From assembly GCA_017527825.1 (NCBI GenBank), contig JAFXPO010000018.1:1-37971 (forward strand): 37,971 nt of DNA, given 5' to 3'. The DNA comes from Oscillospiraceae bacterium. Its GTDB lineage: Bacteria; Bacillota; Clostridia; Oscillospirales; Oscillospiraceae. A program made the translations under genes and the position numbers. The first letter of the stretch is position 1. Each line of letters begins with the position of its first letter. Below, in pieces: positions 32,021 through 37,971 of the stretch. Under the pieces are notes generated by a model. That model had not been told where the DNA came from. It searched no databases and saw only the letters and a list, made by a program, of their open reading frames with translations.

Positions 32021-33412
32021 TCAACTGTTCAAAATGCCGTATTCCACTGCCCACTGATAGCTCCGGTACTGCGCGAACAGATCGCGCTCCGCCGCAGCAA
32101 GTTCATCCTTTGCCTTCGCCAGTTCGTCTCCGGCGTTTGCCAGCTCATTCGCCGAGATGGTTCCCTGCTGGTGCTTGAGCGCCGACGCCCGGTAGCTCAG
32201 CTCCTGGCTGTCCAGCGCCGCGCGCTTGGCGTCCAGAATCTGCGCGGCGTCCTTGACTTGGGCGTAGAGGGTGCGAAACTTCAGCTCATAGCTTTGCTTG
32301 GCGTTGCTGTAGGTATACTGCGCCGCCTGCCACTCATGCTTCGCCTGCATCCATTCGTTCTTTTTGGAATTTTCGCCGTATTCCTTCTTCGCGTCCTTGT
32401 AGGTCTGCTCCGCGTCGTCATAGGTCTTTTTCGCGGCGTACAGCTCGTAGCTCGCCTCCTGCGCCGAGGCGAGGTCCCGCTCCAACGCCATCGCGGCGAT
32501 CTGCTCCGCCGACACCGTCGGAAGCGCGGCAAGGGTGAGCGTCTGATCCAGCCCCACGGCGCACATCGCCTTGAGCTGTAGCAGGAGATTGTCCATGTTC
32601 ATGCGCAGCGTTTTCTGTCCGCTCTCCGCCTGCACAGCGGCCAGCTTGACCTGCTGCAGGGTCAGTTCGGAAATCTGCCCCAGCTCCTGACGCAGGGTCA
32701 TTTCCTGCTCCGTGCGCCCCAGTGACGCGATGGCGCGTGTGAGCGCCGCGTCCTGCGCTTCCAGTCCCTTGAGCGCGATGTACATGGATTCGGCGAGGAT
32801 CACCGCCTGATCCTGCATGTTGCGGAGCTGGTGCTTCGCGCCCTCGTTGTCCTCCTGCATCTTGCCGCTGCGCACGTCGTCAAACACCTTCCGGTAGGCG
32901 TCATACTCCATTTGCAGCTGCTGAAAGCCGATGTTTCCGACCGCGGAGCCGGCGGCAGTGCTTGCGGCAAGCGCCGCCTGACTGGCGCGAAGCGCCAGAT
33001 TGGTCGGGTCCGCCTCAATCGCGCCGCTGAGCATCGTGTTGAGCGCGGTCAGCTCCGGGGAGGACGTTCCTGACAGCGCCGACCACTGCGCATTGGCGTT
33101 ATTGTTGAGTTTTTCGCGCAGATCGTCCTCCATCCGCTTATAGTCCAGCTCCTCCAGCGCCTTGATGCCCTCCCCGATCGACAGCATCGAGTAGCTGTTC
33201 TCCAGCATACGTCCGCGCAGGTTCAAAAAGCTCAGCGTGCCCTCCGCGTCCGGCTTTGCCGCAGGCGTCTGTACCGTTTCCACACCTGCTGCCACCGTCT
33301 CCGTCTCTGCGGCTGCCGCCGGTGTTTTCGCGTCCTCCGCCGAGGCAAGGTTCGCGCCCAGGGCGAGACCGAAGGTCATCGCCAGCGCCAGCGCAATCAA
33401 CCGTTTGCTCAT
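32021..33412 (-). CDS. TolC-like (outer membrane efflux protein family) protein
   Basis: Exported helical protein of 463 residues with a signal peptide (1-25, ending LASA). The mature chain is almost entirely long amphipathic helices with heptad-like repeats and Ala, Gln and Leu richness, for example YELYAAKKTYDDAEQTYKDA. The arrangement of two helical halves resembles the OEP (TolC) family. I see no obvious beta-barrel segments, so an outer-membrane pore is not shown; it could be a wall-spanning channel or scaffold. The start is the ATG at 33412, with GGAGGAG seven bases upstream, rather than an earlier in-frame ATG inside tetR. The start overlaps the tetR stop in an ATGA junction. Assignment rests on context and helical pattern. 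Confidence 0.75.
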   Translation of the reverse strand: MSKRLIALALAMTFGLALGANLASAEDAKTPAAAAETETVAAGVETVQTPAAKPDAEGTLSFLNLRGRMLENSYSMLSIGEGIKALEELDYKRMEDDLREKLNNNANAQWSALSGTSSPELTALNTMLSGAIEADPTNLALRASQAALAASTAAGSAVGNIGFQQLQMEYDAYRKVFDDVRSGKMQEDNEGAKHQLRNMQDQAVILAESMYIALKGLEAQDAALTRAIASLGRTEQEMTLRQELGQISELTLQQVKLAAVQAESGQKTLRMNMDNLLLQLKAMCAVGLDQTLTLAALPTVSAEQIAAMALERDLASAQEASYELYAAKKTYDDAEQTYKDAKKEYGENSKKNEWMQAKHEWQAAQYTYSNAKQSYELKFRTLYAQVKDAAQILDAKRAALDSQELSYRASALKHQQGTISANELANAGDELAKAKDELAAAERDLFAQYRSYQWAVEYGILNS

Positions 33413-34029
33413 CGTATCTCCTCCTTCATACTGCCCCGGCGGAGCACATCCAGCCGAAAGCACAATTTCTCCCGTTCCTCTGCGGCGTCGATTCCGCCGC
33501 ACAGAATATTCCGCGCCGCACAGGCAAAGCTGAACACCAGCAGCGACGCCACCTCATGCAGATACACCGCGTCTGTCCGCCGAAAACTGGTCCAGCGGAT
33601 CGCCGATTCGATTTCATGCATCCCGTCGTCGGACTGCATGCGGTCGAGAATCATCTGCGACATATCCAAATTCTGATTCAGCCGCAGGATTTCCACCACG
33701 CGATGCATGGATGGCCGAACCGTATTGTCCTGACGAAACACCTCGTCAAACAGCCCCAGCGACGCGCGGAACGGGTCGCCGTCCGTTCGCTTCAGCGCTT
33801 CGGTCATCAGCCCGAACGCCTCCTCCCTCAGTGAGCCGAGCAGGTAAAAAAACAGGTCTTCCTTTCCCTCAAAATACTGATAGAAGCTGCCTCGCGGGAT
33901 CTGCGCCGCGCGCACGATGCGGTTGATCGACGCGTCGGCAAAGGGGACGGACATGAACTCCTCCCACGCCGCCTCGGTCAGGCGCTCGCGCTTCTCCTCC
34001 GGCAATCGAAAAAAGGTTTGTGTCGGCAT
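33409..34029 (-). CDS. TetR family transcriptional regulator
   Basis: DNA-binding repressor of 206 residues. The N-terminal HTH (about 16-60) reads RLTEAAWEEFMSVPFADASI, then INRIVRAAQIPRGSFYQYFE, with the YQYFEGKEDLF turn typical of TetR. The C-terminal ligand domain is helical and not recognisable as to ligand. The frame opens 15 codons earlier, but the ATG at 34029 has AAGGAGG six bases upstream and fits the family start. First gene of the tetR-tolC-adaptor-RND operon, so it very likely represses its own operon at the tandem palindromes between its start and the promoter. Its stop overlaps the TolC-like start by four bases. Confidence 0.93.
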   Translation of the reverse strand: MPTQTFFRLPEEKRERLTEAAWEEFMSVPFADASINRIVRAAQIPRGSFYQYFEGKEDLFFYLLGSLREEAFGLMTEALKRTDGDPFRASLGLFDEVFRQDNTVRPSMHRVVEILRLNQNLDMSQMILDRMQSDDGMHEIESAIRWTSFRRTDAVYLHEVASLLVFSFACAARNILCGGIDAAEEREKLCFRLDVLRRGSMKEEIR

Positions 34030-34042
34030 GAAGCCCTCCTTA

Positions 34043-34073
34043 TGACAGGTTGTCACAATATGACAGACTGTCA
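34043..34073. promoter_or_regulatory. Tandem palindromic operators for the TetR regulator
   Basis: Two palindromes, TGACAGGTTGTCA (34043-34055, arms TGACA) and TGACAGACTGTCA (34061-34073, arms TGACAG), have centres 18 bases apart. They lie just after the -10 box, covering the start of transcription and the leader. Binding would block initiation. That the bound protein is the adjacent TetR regulator is inference. Confidence 0.8.
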
Positions 34074-34076
34074 TTG

Positions 34077-34105
34077 ATTATAGGGTATCTCATGTTGTTT
34101 GTCAA
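34077..34105 (-). promoter_or_regulatory. Perfect consensus sigma-A promoter for the efflux operon
   Basis: Minus strand: TTGACA (34105-34100), 17-base spacer, TATAAT (34082-34077). All twelve consensus bases match. Confidence 0.93.
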
Positions 34106-34226
34106 GGCTAACAAAAGAAGTTGTTCTCAGCATTCTGCGAAAAAAAATCTTTACTTTGCCGCGGTTTTTTGTTAAGGTCAATCTGATCTTATTTATTTCC
34201 CTGAAATTAGAATTGGAGCATGCCAG

Positions 34227-35300
34227 ATGAACTATCACATCGACAAAACATCGGCACAGAGCGCCTATTTGCAACTCTATCACCGGCTGCGGGAGGACGT
34301 GGTGAGCGGTGCGTATCCCCACGGGAGCAAGCTGCCCTCGAAGCGGCAGATGGCGGAGGACGCGGGCGTCAGCCTTGTCACTGTAGAGCATGCCTACGCG
34401 ATTCTCTGCGACGAGGGGTACCTTGAATCCCGCGAGCGCAGCGGGTACTATGCCGCCTACCGTGCCGGTGATTGCTTCCCCGGCGCTCCTGCGGAGCATT
34501 TTCGCACCGAGACGAATTCCCGCGGCGCGGGGGGCGAGTTTCCCTTCTCTGTCCTTGCGCGTACCATGCGGAAGGTGTTGTCCGACTACGGGGAGAGCCT
34601 GATGGTCAAATCGCCCAACAACGGCTGCGCGGCGCTGCGGCAGGCGATCGGCGACTATCTTGCCCGTTCCCGCGGCATCCGCGTCAAAAGTGCGCAAATC
34701 GTTATTGGCTCCGGCGCGGAATACCTCTATGGGCTCATCGTGCAGCTGTTGGGCCGTGAGCGGGTCTACGCCGTGGAGGAACCTTCCTACGACAAGATTC
34801 GCCGCGTCTATCGCGCCAGCGGCGTCACGGTGGAGTCCCTGCGTCTCGGCGCGGACGGCGTCCGCACCGACGAACTGCGCCGCGCGGAGGCGACGGTACT
34901 TCACGTCACGCCCTTTCGCAGCTTCCCCAGCGGCGTCACCGCCAGCGCCGGCAAGCGGGCGGAATACATCCGCTGGGCGGCGGAACGGAACGGATACATT
35001 GTGGAAGACGACTTCGACAGCGAGTTCTCCCTCTCCTCCAAGGCGGAGGACACAGTGTTTTCACTGGAGCCGGAGCGCTCGGTCATTTACCTCAACACCT
35101 TCTCGAAAACCGTTGCTCCCTCCATCCGCGTAGGGTATATGGTACTGCCGCCGGCGCTGCTCGATTCGTTTGAGCGCACGGTGGGCTTTTACTCCTGCAC
35201 CGTTCCGCTTTTTGAGCAGTATGTGCTCGCGGAGCTGCTGCGCAGCGGCGACTTCGAGCGGCACCTGAACCGTGTGCGCCGAAGCCGCAGAAAGCAATAA
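34227..35300 (+). CDS. MocR-type regulator (GntR HTH plus aminotransferase domain), C-terminally truncated
   Basis: Transcription factor that combines a GntR winged helix (about 12-75, with KLPSKRQMAEDAGVSLVTVE) and an aminotransferase-like PLP domain (from about 105). The PLP lysine is K294 in TFSKTVAPSIRVGYM, and VEDDFDSEF (259-267) holds the pyridine-binding Asp. Members such as GabR and PdxR have some 450-480 residues; this one stops at 357, right after RHLNRVRRSRRKQ, where the C-terminal small subdomain should begin. The stop codon lies inside a terminator stem, with no remnant beyond it. Start ATG at 34227 has TTGGAG. It diverges from the efflux operon, so it might regulate it. Function may be altered or lost. 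Confidence 0.85.
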   Translation: MNYHIDKTSAQSAYLQLYHRLREDVVSGAYPHGSKLPSKRQMAEDAGVSLVTVEHAYAILCDEGYLESRERSGYYAAYRAGDCFPGAPAEHFRTETNSRGAGGEFPFSVLARTMRKVLSDYGESLMVKSPNNGCAALRQAIGDYLARSRGIRVKSAQIVIGSGAEYLYGLIVQLLGRERVYAVEEPSYDKIRRVYRASGVTVESLRLGADGVRTDELRRAEATVLHVTPFRSFPSGVTASAGKRAEYIRWAAERNGYIVEDDFDSEFSLSSKAEDTVFSLEPERSVIYLNTFSKTVAPSIRVGYMVLPPALLDSFERTVGFYSCTVPLFEQYVLAELLRSGDFERHLNRVRRSRRKQ

Positions 35301-35328
35301 AAAATCCCGCCTCGCGGGATTTTTTATT
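35296..35328. terminator. Bidirectional terminator containing both flanking stop codons
   Basis: Perfect 15-bp arms (35296-35310 and 35314-35328), three-base loop, T-rich 3' arm on each strand. The stop TAA of the MocR gene (35298-35300) and that of the hydrolase (35326-35324) both lie in the arms. Confidence 0.92.
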
Positions 35329-36256
35329 GCGGTATGTGGTTGTTGAGAAACTCGGTGTACGCCGCTTCGACGCGCTCGCGGGCAACCAGATAGCTCATGC
35401 CATGCGTCGCCCCCTCCACCAGCAGGAGTGTCTTCTCACCGCGGCACGCGTCGTAGTTCTGCCGCGTCATATCGCAAGGGACGAAGTGGTCCTCCGTACC
35501 GTGGAGAAACAGGACCGGGTACTCTGTCTCGCGCAGTGCAGTCACGGTGCTGTATTCCTCCAGAGTAAAATCCGCGAACAGGCGTGTGTACTGATCCAGC
35601 AGCCACACGGCGAAGTGCGGCGGGAGGCGCGTCCGATCCCGGAACACCTTTGAAATGATCGCGTAGGGAGAGGTGAAGCCGCAGTCCGCGACGATACCGC
35701 GCACGTTGGCGTCGAAGCGGACGGCAGACGCCATCAGCACCACCGTCGCGCCCATGGAAAGCCCTTGCAGCAGCAGGGGGTGCTCCTTCCCGAAGCGCTG
35801 CGCCGCGTAGTCCACCCACACCGGCACGTCCAGCCGCTCCCGGATGCCGAAGGTGATGTAACGTCCCTCGGAGTCCCCCTGAGCGCGCTCATCGATAAGA
35901 ACGCACTGCAATCGCCGGGCATGTAAAAAGGGCAGAATGCAGGTGAAATCCATCTCCCACGAGGAGCGCCAGCCGGAGAACAGCAGCACCGTCGCCCGTG
36001 GATTCACATGGGGCAGCAGCAGACCGTGCAGCAGAAAACCATCCTCGCTCTGAACCTCCAGTTCCTCCGTCTCCTGACGCGCGAGCCACTCGCGCCCCTC
36101 CCGCGCCATCCGCTGCCAGACGGCGTCTCCGCTCTCGTCGATGCGTTTTTGTTCCCAGCCGTCGGGCAGGTCACGGCGCATGCAGGTCTCGCGCAGCAGC
36201 AGATAGCCGAAGAGCAGTACCGCAAGCGTCAGCAGCAAGAACAGTCCGATCAGCAT
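35324..36256 (-). CDS. Alpha/beta hydrolase, membrane-anchored
   Basis: Serine hydrolase of 310 residues with an N-terminal signal anchor (about 2-21). The catalytic triad is Ser167 in LLQGLSMGA, Asp256 in LHGTEDHFVP and His285 in GATHGMSY. The oxyanion region LLFSGWRSSWEM (91-102) and DERAQGDSEG (122-131) resemble bacterial hydrolases related to the BEM46/FrsA-like group. The substrate is unknown. The frame begins far upstream inside rsmA; the ATG at 36256, with GGGAGG seven bases before, is the real start. It overlaps the end of rsmA by seven bases, so it is translated with it. Confidence 0.9.
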   Translation of the reverse strand: MLIGLFLLLTLAVLLFGYLLLRETCMRRDLPDGWEQKRIDESGDAVWQRMAREGREWLARQETEELEVQSEDGFLLHGLLLPHVNPRATVLLFSGWRSSWEMDFTCILPFLHARRLQCVLIDERAQGDSEGRYITFGIRERLDVPVWVDYAAQRFGKEHPLLLQGLSMGATVVLMASAVRFDANVRGIVADCGFTSPYAIISKVFRDRTRLPPHFAVWLLDQYTRLFADFTLEEYSTVTALRETEYPVLFLHGTEDHFVPCDMTRQNYDACRGEKTLLLVEGATHGMSYLVARERVEAAYTEFLNNHIPQ

Positions 36257-37110
36257 GCGCCCGCCTCCCGCAGCGCGGCGGCGAGCCGGGCATATTCCTC
36301 CAGCCCCAGCCGTTCCCCGCGGATGTTGACGTCCAGACCGCAGGCAGCCACGATCTCCGTCAGCTTCTCCTTGCCCAAGGCACCGAAGGACGTCATCAGG
36401 CTGTTGACCAGAGTTTTGCGCCGCAGGGCAAAAGCAGCATATACCACGCGGAAGAAAAATGCCTCGTCCGCCACGGCAACCGGCGGCTCTCCGCGGGTTA
36501 CCGCGCGCAGCACAGCGGAGGTGACCTTCGGCGCGGGAATAAAGCACTCCCTCGGCACCTCAAAACACAGCTCTGGCGCGGTGTGGTACTGCATGTACGC
36601 GGAAAACGCGCCGTATGCCGCCGTGCCGGGCTTCGCGCACAGGCGCTGCGCGACTTCCAGCTGGATCAGAACCGTCAGACTCTCGAAGCACCGCGCTTCG
36701 AGAAACTGCGTGATGACCGGCGTGGTGATGTTATAGGGCAGGTTCGCGCAGACGATGGGCGTGAGACCGTCGAATTCCTCCCGCACCAGCTTAGGGAGGT
36801 CCAGCTTGAGCACGTCGGCGGAGACAACCTTGAAGTTGTCATAGTTTGCCATGGTCTCGTCCAGAATCGGCAGCAGCGACGTGTCCAGCTCCACCGCCAC
36901 GACCTTTGACGCGCGGCGGCACAGCTCATGGGAGAGTGCGCCGATGCCGGGACCGACCTCCAGCACACCATAGCGCTCGTCCGCGCCGGACGTCTCCGCG
37001 ATGGCGCGAGGCACGTCCCGGTCAATGAGAAAGTTCTGTCCCTTGGATTTGGAGAAATGAAAGCCATGCCGCGCCAGCAGCGCCTCCATCGCCTTTTGTT
37101 CGTTGTCCAT
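36250..37110 (-). CDS. rsmA: 16S rRNA (adenine1518-N6/adenine1519-N6)-dimethyltransferase RsmA
   Basis: Dimethylates two adjacent adenines at the 3' end of 16S rRNA during 30S maturation (KsgA). The 286 residues contain KGQNFLID (23-30), SAM motif VLEVGPGIGALS (49-60), the acidic VAVELD (71-76), and the catalytic NLPYNI (123-128). PAPKVTSAVLR and LRRKTLVNSL further on are family marks. An earlier in-frame ATG at 37155 has no ribosome site; the ATG at 37110 has GGAG eight bases upstream. The alpha/beta hydrolase gene overlaps its 3' end. Confidence 0.95.
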   Translation of the reverse strand: MDNEQKAMEALLARHGFHFSKSKGQNFLIDRDVPRAIAETSGADERYGVLEVGPGIGALSHELCRRASKVVAVELDTSLLPILDETMANYDNFKVVSADVLKLDLPKLVREEFDGLTPIVCANLPYNITTPVITQFLEARCFESLTVLIQLEVAQRLCAKPGTAAYGAFSAYMQYHTAPELCFEVPRECFIPAPKVTSAVLRAVTRGEPPVAVADEAFFFRVVYAAFALRRKTLVNSLMTSFGALGKEKLTEIVAACGLDVNIRGERLGLEEYARLAAALREAGAC

Positions 37111-37149
37111 GAGTATTCTCCGTTTTTCTGCCGCAGGGGCGGCGATATC

Positions 37150-37177
37150 TTGCATTTTCTGACAATTCTGCTATACT
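37150..37177 (+). promoter_or_regulatory. Sigma-A promoter for the NUDIX gene
   Basis: -35 TTGCAT (37150-37155), 16-base spacer, -10 TATACT (37172-37177) with an extended TG before it. The leader to the ATG at 37218 is about 35 bases. Confidence 0.65.
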
Positions 37178-37217
37178 CTTCCCGACAAACATATCACATT
37201 TTTCAGGAGGGTGCAAC

Positions 37218-37778
37218 ATGGAGCTTGCGAAGGAAATTGAGGCATACGTCCCCGTCAACGAGCAGGAGGCGCGGGACAAGGCGCAGATGCTCCGCTTCCT
37301 TGCGGCAAACGATGACTGCATGCTGCGTGAGAACGAGATCGCCCACTTCACCGCCTCGATCTGGACGGTGAACCGGGCGCGTACCCGGACGCTGATGGTG
37401 TATCACAACATTTTTGACTCGTGGTCATGGATCGGCGGACACGCCGACGGTGAGAGCGATCTCCGCGCCGTCGCGCTGCGGGAACTGCGGGAAGAGACCG
37501 GCGTCGCTCACGCCTGGCTCGTCACGGATCAGATTTTCAGTCTGGAAACGCTGACGGTGGACGGTCACATCAAGCGCGGTGCCTATGTGCCCAGCCATCT
37601 GCACCTCAACGTCACGTTTCTCGCGGAGGTGGAGGAGAGCGACGCGCTGAGCGTCAAGACGGACGAAAACAAGGGTGTCCGCTGGTGGACGCTGGACGAG
37701 GCGCTGCGCGTCCCGACGGAGCCGTGGATGGTGGAGCGGATTTACAAAAAACTGGTTGAAAAATGTGTTCGCTTCTGA
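37218..37778 (+). CDS. NUDIX hydrolase
   Basis: Hydrolase of nucleoside diphosphates linked to another moiety, 186 residues. The Nudix box is GGHADGESDLRAVALRELRE then ETGV (73-96). REL-EETG is standard, but the first Glu sits one residue early (E79, with Ser80 at the normal place), a feature of the GGHADG-type subfamily. An N-terminal helical extension (1-40) precedes the fold, and RWWTLDEALRVP lies near the C-terminus. Start ATG at 37218 has AGGAGGG. The substrate cannot be told. Confidence 0.9.
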   Translation: MELAKEIEAYVPVNEQEARDKAQMLRFLAANDDCMLRENEIAHFTASIWTVNRARTRTLMVYHNIFDSWSWIGGHADGESDLRAVALRELREETGVAHAWLVTDQIFSLETLTVDGHIKRGAYVPSHLHLNVTFLAEVEESDALSVKTDENKGVRWWTLDEALRVPTEPWMVERIYKKLVEKCVRF

Positions 37779-37815
37779 AAAATCCCCGAAAGCAGCCGCT
37801 TTCGAGGATTTTTGC
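37777..37815. terminator. Terminator after the NUDIX gene, likely bidirectional
   Basis: Stem AAAAATCC-C-CGAAAGC with GCTTTCG-A-GGATTTTT (one internal mismatch), then a short T-run. The T-rich side is also present on the minus strand. Confidence 0.75.
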
Positions 37816-37830
37816 ACGATATGGATGAAA

Positions 37831-37971
37831 TTAACGCTTGCTGAACTGAAAACCTTCCCGAAAAAGAAAAATGGAATCGTGCCGATTTTGCGTTTTCCGC
37901 TCGATTCCCGAGGCACAAGCGTCATTTTCAAGCCGAAAATGTTCAGAAAATCCACGTTCCAGAGCACCACA
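37831..37971 (-). other. Unassigned AT-richer right-edge segment, possibly the end of a minus-strand gene
   Basis: One minus-strand frame is open from the window edge to a TAA at 37833-37831 (46 codons, ending FREGFQFSKR). Another minus frame is also open, so coding is not proven. The segment is AT-richer than neighbouring genes and holds three short inverted repeats (37875-37887, 37900-37912, 37923-37941). It could be a partial gene or a non-coding repeat. Confidence 0.25.

Noticed and set aside
36257..36547. A 97-residue extension of the alpha/beta hydrolase
   Set aside because: It is read out of frame through rsmA; the ATG at 36256 with GGGAGG and a membrane anchor is the real start.

Overview
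The window reads as a stretch of ordinary chromosome from a low-oxygen gut-type Firmicute, most likely a class Clostridia organism of the Oscillospiraceae kind. The basis is gene content: IreB, YlxM, the YfmF/YfmH pair, KhpA, group I and group II ECF transporters, a stalk-domain secreted protein and an SH3-NlpC/P60 wall hydrolase. The coding DNA is GC-rich, which produces many long antisense open frames, while intergenic regions are AT-rich with clear sigma-A promoters and strong Ggood hairpin terminators. No phage, insertion sequence, CRISPR array, tRNA or rRNA gene was seen. No gene-free stretch exceeds 300 bases.

Left part (1-7136, minus strand): one probable operon runs from a promoter near 7080 through an rRNA-type methyltransferase, ecfA1-ecfA2-ecfT (shared energizing module for vitamin ECF transporters), truA, a DUF5711 membrane-anchored protein, a CvpA-family protein and a ClpE-like AAA+ unfoldase cut by the window edge. 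Diverging from it are queH and plsY (7169-8373).

Middle part (8418-21491): adenine salvage genes apt and ade (minus) are separated by an unusual terminator region with mutually exclusive pairings. Next come pheS-pheT (plus), a free-standing ireB, an unrecognised 97-residue protein, and an SH3x4-NlpC/P60 hydrolase whose shared promoter carries a palindrome. The ylxM-ffh-rpsP-khpA-rimM-trmD operon (minus) follows, linking protein targeting, ribosome assembly and tRNA modification. A secreted stalk-domain protein ends this part.

Right part (21669-37971): yfmF-yfmH-lgt form a tightly overlapping plus-strand operon. A nickel/cobalt ECF transporter (cbiMN-cbiQ-cbiO) follows. A minus-strand operon from 34105 to 27815 encodes a TetR repressor, a TolC-like protein, a lipoprotein membrane-fusion adaptor and an RND pump. 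Its promoter is perfect sigma-A consensus followed at once by two tandem palindromic operators. A TolC-like partner is unexpected if the cell is monoderm. Divergent from it is a MocR-type (GntR-aminotransferase) regulator lacking its C-terminal subdomain, with a convergent alpha/beta hydrolase, then rsmA and a divergent NUDIX hydrolase. The last 140 bases are compositionally different and unassigned.

No wholly new multi-gene system was identified. The best leads are the apt-ade leader, the tripartite efflux operon with tandem operators, the truncated MocR gene, the palindrome at the wall-hydrolase promoter and the right-edge element. All coordinates and motifs were read by eye; homology statements come from family knowledge, not from searches.
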